A DNA stretch of 7,773 bases from Verrucomicrobiota bacterium. GTDB taxonomy: Bacteria > Verrucomicrobiota > Verrucomicrobiia > Verrucomicrobiales > DEV007. The notes beneath the pieces were generated by a model. That model searched no databases and was not told the DNA's origin. It saw nothing but the letters and a program-made list of their open reading frames with translations. Position numbers and translations under genes: made by a program. Positions 1 through 5,772 of this stretch are shown piece by piece. Where the stretch lies: contig JAHDIL010000024.1 in NCBI GenBank assembly GCA_020630835.1, positions 2,919-10,691 of the forward strand, written 5' to 3'. Position 1 is the first letter of the stretch; the number at the start of each line of letters is the position of its first letter.

Positions 1-56
1 GGCGACAGAAAAAAAGATCGCCATTCTTTGCTAAGAAGAACAAGAAAGGCTCTCAT
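1..56 (-). CDS. ABC-2 type transporter permease, N-terminal fragment (cut by window edge)
   Basis: Only the first 18 codons, plus two bases of a proline codon, are in the window. The peptide begins MRAFLVLLSKEWRSFFLS and the next residue must be Pro (CC-). This is the characteristic start of ABC-2 permeases of the GldF/NosY type, a cytoplasmic K-E-x-R-S-x-F-x-S-P segment before the first membrane helix. The ATG overlaps the TGA of the upstream ATPase gene in the sequence ATGA, so the two are very probably translationally coupled and form one exporter. The substrate cannot be told from this fragment. The identification rests on a short peptide together with the ATPase context. Confidence 0.8.
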   Translation of the reverse strand, partial: MRAFLVLLSKEWRSFFLS

Positions 57-1003
57 GAGGATGGGTCCTTTCTTGGAGTGGAGACTACTTCTAAGAAGGC
101 ATCCTCTAGCGAGGCAGTCCGACTGGCGAGCTCGCGCAAAGGCCAGCCTTTTTCCTGAATCGCTATGGCGATGGATTCCCGCTGATCGCTCGGGCCACTC
201 GTGCCCAGTGTGATCTCCAGCCAGCCATCGGGTAGGGGATCGCAGGAAGAGATCTCCACCTTACTCAGCCCATTCACCAGGGCGCGCACTTGCTTTTCAG
301 TAGCCTTGAGCTCGATCCGAAGCTCCTCCTGCTGGCAGAGCCGTCTCACCAAGCTTTTTGGGCTTTCAGAAGCACGGATCTTACCTCGGTCAATGATGAC
401 GACACGGTCGCTTATCTTCTCTACTTCAGACAGAATATGCGTGGAGACCAGCACCGTATACTCCTCACCCAGTCGTCGAATTAAATCTCGCGCCTGACGG
501 ATCTGATTCGGGTCCAGGCCATTCGTTGGTTCATCGAGGATAAGCAGTTCAGGGCGGTGGATCAGGGCGTCTGCTAGACCTACCCGTTGGCGAAATCCCT
601 TCGACAGAGCGCCGATCATCTTTTTCGAAACCTGAGTCAGGTCGCAGAGATCCATTACCTCGGCCATCCGCTGGCGACAGTCTCGATGGTGTAGGCCTTT
701 GAGCCGTCCGCGAAACTCCAGATATTCACCCGCACGCATATCTGGATAGAGCGGCACATTCTCCGGCATGTAACCCACGGTCTGCCGGACCTTTAATGAG
801 TCTTTCTCGATGCTGTGCCCTCCCACCGTCGCTGTGCCCGAGGAAGGAGCCAAAAAGCAAGTCAGCATCTTCAGTGTTGTGCTTTTTCCCGCGCCATTGG
901 GGCCAAGGAATCCAACCGTTTCTCCCTTATCCACTGAGAAGTCCAGGCTGTCGACCGCTAACCGGCCATAGTAGCTTTTGGAAAGAGAAGTGGTTTCGAT
1001 CAT
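53..1003 (-). CDS. ABC transporter ATP-binding protein (GldA/ABC-2 exporter type)
   Basis: A 316-residue cytoplasmic ATPase that would power an ABC-2 membrane exporter. Visible motifs are Walker A GPNGAGKST (34-42), the signature LSKGF (133-137), Walker B LLILDE (153-158), the D-loop GLDP (162-165) and the switch histidine in STH (H189). The Q-loop region reads GYMPEN (77-82), the Pro-Glu variant usual in GldA-like and multidrug-type ATPases. About 100 residues after the nucleotide-binding domain form the C-terminal regulatory region common in this subfamily. The length fits the family. The ATG start at 1003 has no clear Shine-Dalgarno sequence. A perfect inverted repeat lies 3 bases upstream. 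Its TGA overlaps the permease ATG. Cargo is unknown: gliding or envelope assembly, a lipid or a drug are all possible. Confidence 0.95.
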   Translation of the reverse strand: MIETTSLSKSYYGRLAVDSLDFSVDKGETVGFLGPNGAGKSTTLKMLTCFLAPSSGTATVGGHSIEKDSLKVRQTVGYMPENVPLYPDMRAGEYLEFRGRLKGLHHRDCRQRMAEVMDLCDLTQVSKKMIGALSKGFRQRVGLADALIHRPELLILDEPTNGLDPNQIRQARDLIRRLGEEYTVLVSTHILSEVEKISDRVVIIDRGKIRASESPKSLVRRLCQQEELRIELKATEKQVRALVNGLSKVEISSCDPLPDGWLEITLGTSGPSDQRESIAIAIQEKGWPLRELASRTASLEDAFLEVVSTPRKDPSS

Positions 1004-1006
1004 GCG

Positions 1007-1022
1007 TGGCGACAGGTCGCCA
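1007..1022. repeat. Perfect inverted repeat before the ABC ATPase start
   Basis: TGGCGAC and GTCGCCA are perfect 7-bp arms separated by AG. The dyad ends 3 bases before the ATPase start codon (ATG at 1003-1001 on the minus strand). A two-base centre suits a dimeric DNA-binding protein better than an RNA hairpin, although a stem with a few opened pairs could also hide the start. Function is inferred from position only. Confidence 0.4.
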
Positions 1023-1203
1023 TTGGAACCCGAAACGCGGAAAAGATCAAGCCTTGGATGGCCGGGGATGTATCAATCTAAAAAGAGGAGTTAGATAAGA
1101 GGGAATCCTGTTGATCCGAGCTACGATAGGGCGAGACGAAATCTGCTGAGATCTTCAGTTCGGCAAGCCTTTAGGGTGAAGGTATGAAATCGCGCTTCTT
1201 CTG

Positions 1204-2031
1204 CTACTCTTTGTAGGGTTTGCCAAGAGCGCGATGGATCGCAAAGGCAGTCAATGTTTCTGATTGAAAGAAGCCGTTCCACATGTTGTGGCCTTGCCCT
1301 GCGGCGAGTTCGAGGTCGCAAGGTCCGCCGAGCTTCTTATAATTCTCCATAAGAATTTTCGTGTTCTCTTCATAAGGGACGGGTTTGTCGATATCCCCGT
1401 GGATGTGGAAGAGTGGGACCCTTTTTTCCGCCAAGGGTTTGAGGCGAGAGATAGGATTGTTGGCATCGAGATTTTTCTCGAGCTCCGCAGATGTCATGTT
1501 GTAGGCAGCGCATGCTCGTTCGATACCGGGATAGCTGGCGATGTTGCAAACGGGGTAGATGCCTGCGATCCCAGAGACTTTTTCTGGGTTTTCAACAGCC
1601 CAGTTATAGAGCATGAGGCCACCGCGGCTGCGGGCAAGGAGGCACGGTTTAGGTCCAAGTCCTCTTTGAGTGGTGAGGTATTGATAGAGGTCACTAAAGC
1701 CTTTCCGACCATCAGGGCTGCCAAAGGACTCTCCGACATCGATCCCTGCGATGGCAATCCCTTGTGCGAGGAATTTGTTAAACATCCAAACTTCAGTGCT
1801 TGCAGGCAGACCACTGAGAGTTGGAGCATACCAAACCCAAGGAGTATTTTTTGACGCTTTTTCCGGCAGAATTAGAAAGGCATCGCGACCGTTGACTTTG
1901 AACGATTCACCTGACATTGGGAGTGCCTTTTTTCCTTCCGTAATGTCGAGGGATTCAGGAGCGCCAAAGGAGACGATGCCAAAGAGGGAACAGATCAGGG
2001 ATAAGGTGAACGAGAGCCGATTGTTTCGCAT
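1204..2031 (-). CDS. Secreted alpha/beta hydrolase (serine esterase/peptidase-like)
   Basis: A 275-residue protein with an N-terminal signal peptide: basic start MRNNR, hydrophobic stretch to about residue 22, likely cleavage near FGA-PE (24). The rest is an alpha/beta hydrolase fold. Ser135 in A-R-S-R-G-G is the likely nucleophile, so the usual GxSxG elbow starts with Ala. Asp215 in HGDIDKPVP and His248 in GQGHNMW complete the triad. Cysteines at 130, 162, 174 and 238 could form disulfides after export. It probably cleaves an ester, possibly an acylated sugar, in the periplasm or outside the cell; the substrate is unknown. ATG at 2031 is preceded by a U-rich stretch and a hairpin rather than a Shine-Dalgarno sequence. 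The gene is divergent from the propeller glycosidase gene, across 558 bases. Confidence 0.88.
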   Translation of the reverse strand: MRNNRLSFTLSLICSLFGIVSFGAPESLDITEGKKALPMSGESFKVNGRDAFLILPEKASKNTPWVWYAPTLSGLPASTEVWMFNKFLAQGIAIAGIDVGESFGSPDGRKGFSDLYQYLTTQRGLGPKPCLLARSRGGLMLYNWAVENPEKVSGIAGIYPVCNIASYPGIERACAAYNMTSAELEKNLDANNPISRLKPLAEKRVPLFHIHGDIDKPVPYEENTKILMENYKKLGGPCDLELAAGQGHNMWNGFFQSETLTAFAIHRALGKPYKE

Positions 2032-2035
2032 AAAA

Positions 2036-2071
2036 AACCCTAGCAGAAGTGTGTAGGGTTATCTAGGGGTT
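2036..2071 (-). promoter_or_regulatory. Leader hairpins abutting the alpha/beta hydrolase start codon
   Basis: On the minus strand the leader contains AACCCTA (2060-2054), an 11-base loop and TAGGGTT (2042-2036), a perfect 7-bp stem followed by T-rich sequence running straight into the ATG at 2031. Just upstream, AACCCCTAG (2071-2063) can also pair with the same CTAGGGTT arm (2043-2036) with one bulged C. The two pairings exclude each other, as in attenuators or start-site switches. A stem followed by Ts also looks like a small intrinsic terminator. No regulator is implied, and chance is possible. Confidence 0.35.
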
Positions 2072-2444
2072 TATACGAGGATATTCTAAGCCCCTGTTTT
2101 ATCCCGATTTTGAAAATACTTCTGAAAAAATAAAGTAATGTTAGAGTCGTTGGGGTTTTAGCATAGCCTGCAGTTTCGGCACCCTCTTTAGGTCAAGTAG
2201 CATGTAGCAATGTTTGATGGAATTGACGAAGTAACTGTGGCTTTTAAGTGCAGCAATGATCCTCCCGTTAGTGAAATTAATTCATTACCTATGAAGGCTT
2301 ACCCTCCGATCATTATCTATGTCTCTCTGGCAAAGTAGGCGGCCTCTTGCGCGACGGGATCAAGGCTACCGAAAGCATGCCCAGGCGAAAAACGCAGTGA
2401 GGAGGTTCTGCAACGGATTTCTCTACCGCGAGTAAGATGTAGTG

Positions 2445-2467
2445 CCAGCGCTCCAACAAGCGGCTGG
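2445..2467 (+). repeat. Bulged hairpin in the divergent intergenic region
   Basis: CCAGC pairs with GCTGG and GCT pairs with AGC, giving eight base pairs with one bulged G (2462) around the six-base loop CCAACA. No T-run follows on either strand, so it is not a typical terminator. It lies about 120 bases upstream of the propeller gene start and may be part of its leader or of a structured DNA element. Confidence 0.35.
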
Positions 2468-2473
2468 TCAGAT

Positions 2474-2500
2474 ATACGCATTCGCGTTCATACGCATTCG
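2474..2500. repeat. Tandem 11-bp direct repeat ATACGCATTCG
   Basis: ATACGCATTCG occurs at 2474-2484 and again at 2490-2500, with a 16-base period. The match continues for two more bases with one mismatch (CG versus TG). The pair lies 90-116 bases upstream of the propeller gene start, where an activator might bind. The 16-base spacing is not a whole number of helical turns, so same-face binding of two monomers is not an obvious fit. Confidence 0.5.
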
Positions 2501-2589
2501 TGCGGCTGATTGTCTTCACGGTATTAGCTAGATTAGACATTGAAGCAACGGGAGACTGTTCGATCGTTGGTGTAGCACCGAAAACTACT

Positions 2590-3996
2590 ATGGAACGAAA
2601 GTATTTATCAATTACAAAACTGATGGCGGCACTGCTTCTAACCACGCCTGTCGTTAAGAGCGAAGAACGGCTCATTGATACCGATAAAGAATGGCACGAG
2701 TTCGCGGCCGAAAGTGAAGGACTGGAATTTGTGAACGGCCATGCTTCGCCATTGGCCAAGCATGGAAGCTTTACGAGTAAAAACCTCACCTTTAAAACTA
2801 AACGTTCTGTAGAATCGATTACGATTAAGCAAAGTGACGATTGGTTGAACTGGCAGCCCGTGAGCAATATTGGTCCTAGCAAGGCCGGGGATGCCCCCAT
2901 TCTTCTTAGAGTTGGTCCAGGTGACTACTGGTTTTTCGGACTCAGAGAAGGCGTGTATCATGCCTTTCGCAGTCGTGATATGAAAAGCTGGGAGCACTTT
3001 GGGCCGGTTCTGGACGAGACTAGTCGAGGGGAGCATAAGTCTCTGGGTCGCTGGTGTGTCAGCGCCGAATATGCTGACGGGAAAGCGTATATCTACTACG
3101 ATCATCCCAACGATCAGGATCCGCATCTGATCATTGATGAGGATCTAACGGATGGCAAACCTGGTAAGGATATGGGGCTGGCTTTTGCCGACCCATCCGA
3201 TGGGTCTGATGCGGCCGTCATACGTGATCGGGACGGAAACTTTAACATTATTTATGAGGACTGGAGTCCTATTGAAGCCAAGACTCATTCGTGGGACTCT
3301 CCCTTGGCGGGGCGTGCCGTCAGCGATGATGGCATTAAAGATTTCGTAATCCAGAAGCCGGCGGTAGATGAACGAACGAATCCCACTGGCGTGTTTAAGA
3401 CTTATGAGCATCCGCACTGGAAAAAAGAGCATCCCGATTTCACGAGTAACACTGCCAGATATGAAGTGCATGAGCCTAAGCAAGATGCCTACGGAGATTG
3501 GGCTGCTATCGCCATTGGCGGACAGTATTATCTGTTCGGTGATTTTCATCCTAAGGGCACCGTAGGGAGTAAGGCCATGAGCGTTGCGTGGTTTACGGCC
3601 AACGGTATGGATCAGCAGTTCCGTTTTTGTGGTAATGTAGGGCAGGGCCATCCTGACCCCGATATTATTTTTGCTGAAGGCCAGTTCTACTTGGTGACTC
3701 AGATGGAGACTGATTATATCAGTCCGGGCCCCTGGGTGGAAAAGGTGGAGGTCCGCGTAGGAGTCGATACCAATAATAGCGGAAAAATTGACCATTGGTC
3801 CGAGTGGCAGGAGGCCAAGGAGAAATATAGCGGCACCGAGGGGTTTGCTAAGCAAGTTGAGCGCGCGCCGGCATCCATTGATTTAACTGGCTTGCCTGAG
3901 GGGTTCGCCTTTTCTTTTGAGTTCCGCATCGAGGACACTACGGAAAATGCTTCAAAGCCTGTTTTGGACAGCCTATCGATCACTCTTGGTGAGTGA
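2590..3996 (+). CDS. Secreted five-bladed beta-propeller protein, glycoside hydrolase GH43/GH117-like
   Basis: A 468-residue protein with a likely signal peptide (basic MERKYLSITK, hydrophobic 11-22, cleavage near 24). It resembles the five-bladed propeller glycosidases of the GH32/43/117 fold. Repeated Trp/Tyr-rich strands, acidic turns and phrases such as Y-W-F-F-G-L (113-118), Y-Y-L-F-G-D (313-318) and Q-F-Y-L-V-T-Q (365-371) mark the blades. Conserved-looking acidic sites include SDGSDAAV (203-210), IYEDW (221-225), GDW (302-304) and HPDPD (354-358). A calcium-loop-like D-T-N-N-S-G-K-I-D lies at 393-401. The family is known to me mainly as uncharacterised proteins of Planctomycetota and Verrucomicrobiota, so activity and exact GH family are inferred. 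The frame runs open from a GTG at 2500, but ATG 2590 begins the signal peptide and is preferred. Confidence 0.85.
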   Translation: MERKYLSITKLMAALLLTTPVVKSEERLIDTDKEWHEFAAESEGLEFVNGHASPLAKHGSFTSKNLTFKTKRSVESITIKQSDDWLNWQPVSNIGPSKAGDAPILLRVGPGDYWFFGLREGVYHAFRSRDMKSWEHFGPVLDETSRGEHKSLGRWCVSAEYADGKAYIYYDHPNDQDPHLIIDEDLTDGKPGKDMGLAFADPSDGSDAAVIRDRDGNFNIIYEDWSPIEAKTHSWDSPLAGRAVSDDGIKDFVIQKPAVDERTNPTGVFKTYEHPHWKKEHPDFTSNTARYEVHEPKQDAYGDWAAIAIGGQYYLFGDFHPKGTVGSKAMSVAWFTANGMDQQFRFCGNVGQGHPDPDIIFAEGQFYLVTQMETDYISPGPWVEKVEVRVGVDTNNSGKIDHWSEWQEAKEKYSGTEGFAKQVERAPASIDLTGLPEGFAFSFEFRIEDTTENASKPVLDSLSITLGE

Positions 3997-4155
3997 GGAA
4001 TGTAGTCCAGAAAAAGGCTCTTTTAGACAGCGACCAACGGTGTGTGAAAACTTGGTGTTCAGTTAGGATATTATTACCGAGCGGAACGCCGAGATTGCGA
4101 GAGCGTTTTGTAGGTTTGGAAGAGCGGAGGGTGCTTCGATTTTTTGGTCTACAGT
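3997..4155. other. Convergent intergenic region
   Basis: These 159 bases lie between the stop of the propeller gene and the stop of the SGNH hydrolase gene on the other strand. A loose ACCAA/TTGGT inverted pair is present near 4033-4059, but there is no strong stem with a T-run, so I cannot assign a terminator to either gene. Confidence 0.5.
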
Positions 4156-5097
4156 CTAGCGCTCTGATCTATGGGGTGCGCTTTCAACTGTGGAATTGCC
4201 ATAAATGTGCTGCTCGAACTGGCTGGCTTCAGCAGTGGCTGACTCAAGGGTGCCGCCTTGGGGGACGTTGGGGCGCAGGGGTTTCGTTTCTGCGTGAATC
4301 GCTTTTTGATAGATGCGCATTCGCTGATTGATGGCTTTTAGTTTTGAATCAGTGAGGAGTTGTCGAGCAGAGGCAAATTTGGCAGAGGTGTGGTCTCCGA
4401 AATAAGCAATGAGACATTGAGCTATCATCCAGTGGCCTTCGTCGTTGGGATGGATTCGGTCTTTTTGCACGGTAAATCCGGGCTCTTGCTTCTTTTTTTG
4501 GTCAACTTTTGTTCGCATTTCGGAATGAAGATCTGCGACATGCCATCCTTGCTCTCGTTGTGCTACAAGCCAGGAGCTATATGTTGTAAGCACGTGGTCG
4601 TAATCAAACCCGGCTTTGCCGTGGTTGTCGAAAATAGGCGGAGTCACGTGGATGATTTCGGCTTCGTATTGTCGGGCGGCTGCACGCAAGCGAAGAATGC
4701 CGTTGCGGTAGCGAACGTATCTATCCTCTTCCAGCTCCTTGTAAATGCCGCAGTTCATCCCATAGCATGCGATGATGAGATCTGGCTGTATTTTGCTTAG
4801 AACTCTCTCCAATCGTTCGAAAAGGCAGGGGCGCGGAAACTTTCCACTGGCGTGGCCTTCCTCGCTTAGTCCCGAGACGGTTTCACTACTTAGACCGCCG
4901 TTAAAAACGGTGAATCGGTTCTCGGGAAATTTCTGCACCAACCAGGCTTCGAAGTTCGCTACATACCCTCCCGCTTGAGTAATACTGTCTCCCAAAAAAA
5001 GGATTTTTTGGTTTTTGTTGAGCAGTGTTTCAGCGGCTGTTCCGATAGTAGGGGGCCAAAGTAAGACGGAAAGTAGTATTAAAAATATTCGCTTCAT
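4156..5097 (-). CDS. Secreted SGNH/GDSL-family hydrolase (esterase-like)
   Basis: A 313-residue exported hydrolase. The signal peptide is MKRIFLILLSVLLWPP to about residue 22 (AA-ET). SGNH blocks are visible in order: block I F-L-G-D-S-I-T with nucleophile Ser38; block II N-G-G (66-68); block III Y-G-M-N-C (112-116) with oxyanion-hole Asn115; block V D-R-I-H-P-N (213-218) with Asp213 and His216. Block III has Cys116 where GxND members carry Asp. About 80 residues after the catalytic domain form a charged C-terminal tail rich in Lys, Arg and Gln, with no recognised domain. Such enzymes remove acyl groups from sugars or lipids; the substrate here is unknown. The frame extends to a GTG at 5109, but ATG 5097 directly starts the signal peptide. 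Confidence 0.9.
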   Translation of the reverse strand: MKRIFLILLSVLLWPPTIGTAAETLLNKNQKILFLGDSITQAGGYVANFEAWLVQKFPENRFTVFNGGLSSETVSGLSEEGHASGKFPRPCLFERLERVLSKIQPDLIIACYGMNCGIYKELEEDRYVRYRNGILRLRAAARQYEAEIIHVTPPIFDNHGKAGFDYDHVLTTYSSWLVAQREQGWHVADLHSEMRTKVDQKKKQEPGFTVQKDRIHPNDEGHWMIAQCLIAYFGDHTSAKFASARQLLTDSKLKAINQRMRIYQKAIHAETKPLRPNVPQGGTLESATAEASQFEQHIYGNSTVESAPHRSER

Positions 5098-5109
5098 GGC
5101 ATGGCGCAC

Positions 5110-5376
5110 TTAATTTTAATGATGGTAGCATTGTGGTGCCAGTAAAACAACGTTCTCATTTCGTTGTAGGAGAGCAGCCTGGAATGGGAGTGTTTTGGGA
5201 TTGATGCTGTCTCCCGGGCTTTAGAGGGGGTGCGTGATTGCTCCTCCGCTTGAACTCTAGTCACTGATAGAATTTGGCATTTTCCGCGTTTAGCGCGATC
5301 AGAGGAGATTCTTTAGGGATGCTGGTCTTTGCGAGGCTTTTGGGCACGGCTGGTCACCCAAAATAGCGATGCAACA
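5110..5376. other. Intergenic region upstream of the SGNH hydrolase gene
   Basis: This gap separates the SGNH start from the terminator of the HMA gene and should hold the SGNH promoter. On the minus strand TTGTTT and TACCAT lie 17 bases apart (about 5148-5119), a weak promoter match. A perfect 6-bp inverted repeat, ACAACG (5147-5152) and CGTTGT (5162-5167), overlaps its -35 side. No gene was found on either strand. Confidence 0.4.
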
Positions 5377-5410
5377 AAAAACCCTCAGCCTTTACTGGCT
5401 GAGGGTTTTT
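5377..5410 (-). terminator. Strong intrinsic terminator after the HMA/Sec gene (bidirectional form)
   Basis: A perfect 14-bp stem encloses the loop TTTACT. Nine pairs are GC-rich (CCCTCAGCC with GGCTGAGGG) and are extended by five A-T pairs. Read on the minus strand the GC stem is followed by six Ts, an ideal rho-independent terminator 45 bases after the stop at 5455. It closes the transcript of the small HMA gene. The A-tract and T-tract on both sides mean it could also stop plus-strand transcripts. Confidence 0.93.
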
Positions 5411-5454
5411 GAAAGTTAGTTTCTATTGAGAAACTACGCGTAGAGCTTTCAGGG

Positions 5455-5772
5455 TTACCCCTCAGCTGCTTCTTTTGACCATGTTACGAGGACGTAACGG
5501 TCGACTTTATCGCCAAGTGCTTCAACGGCTTGAACCGCTGTGATTGACTCGGAGCCGTCTGATGTGACGGTAATTTTTTGAGTGCCTGACTCTTCACCGG
5601 GCTCGATTTTTACATCGGAAACCCCTGTTAGACCACCGAACGCCGAACTGACGTATCGTTTGCAGCCGCCTCATGTGACGCCGGTCATGCCGGCGATGTA
5701 TACAACCTCTTTAGCCATCGCTGGTGCGAAGGCGAAAAGAGCCAATATCGTAATCGCTAGTAGCTTTTTCAT
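5455..5772 (-). CDS. Secreted heavy-metal-associated (HMA) domain selenoprotein, Sec codon TGA at 5671-5673
   Basis: Read through one in-frame TGA, this frame gives 105 residues. Residues 1-20 form a signal peptide (MKKLLAITILALFAFAPAMA, cleavage AMA-KE). The mature part is a full HMA fold: first strand about 21-30, motif G-V-T-U-G-G-C (31-37), helix 37-48, GV-S-D-V-K-I strand, a third strand, a second helix ITAVQAVEALGD and a last strand RYVLVTW. TGA is codon 34, exactly the first Cys of the family's GMTCxxC; Cys37 is kept. The 71 codons after it are open to TAA (5457-5455), with no other lesion. A SECIS-like hairpin follows. The protein is likely an exported soft-metal binder (MerP/CopZ-like) or a thiol/selenol redox protein. 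The ATG at 5772 has no clear Shine-Dalgarno. The alternative is a pseudogene with one nonsense mutation. Confidence 0.85.
5637..5658 (-). promoter_or_regulatory. Putative bacterial SECIS element
   Basis: Starting 13 bases after the TGA, the mRNA reads CGA, bulged U, ACGUC, loop AGUUC, GGCGU, UCG. That is eight pairs (one G-U) with one bulged U and a five-base apical loop whose second and third bases are GU. The loop begins 22 bases after the TGA. The E. coli fdhF SECIS likewise has a short upper stem, a bulged U and loop G and U bases needed for SelB binding, at a similar distance. The hairpin lies inside the HMA coding region, as bacterial SECIS elements do. It was folded by eye and no energy was computed. 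Confidence 0.7.

Larger units (their letters stand above)
2032..2589. other. Divergent intergenic region of 558 bases
   Basis: This gap separates the minus-strand hydrolase (start 2031) from the plus-strand propeller gene (start 2590) and must hold both promoters. Visible features are hairpins next to the hydrolase start (2036-2071), a TAGAAT -10-like hexamer on the minus strand (2083-2088) with no good -35, a bulged hairpin (2445-2467), a tandem 11-bp direct repeat (2474-2500), and CCAAC/GTTGG ends enclosing about 115 bases (2453-2570). The part from about 2313 to 2450 has no coding region I trust on either strand. No convincing promoter pair for the propeller gene was found. Confidence 0.6.

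Noticed and set aside
1023..1203. Terminator or small gene between the alpha/beta hydrolase and the ABC ATPase
   Set aside because: No stem with a T-run and no credible short coding frame was found on either strand.
1264..1854. Plus-strand 196-codon open frame
   Set aside because: Lies fully antisense to the alpha/beta hydrolase, whose triad and signal peptide are clear.
2500..2589. Start of the propeller gene at GTG 2500
   Set aside because: It would put 30 residues before the signal peptide; ATG 2590 begins a normal export signal.
3145..3855. Minus-strand 236-codon open frame
   Set aside because: Antisense shadow of the propeller gene; no coherent domain.
3993..4331. Plus-strand 112-codon open frame after the propeller gene
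   Set aside because: GTG start inside the propeller gene's end, half of it antisense to the SGNH gene, composition not protein-like.
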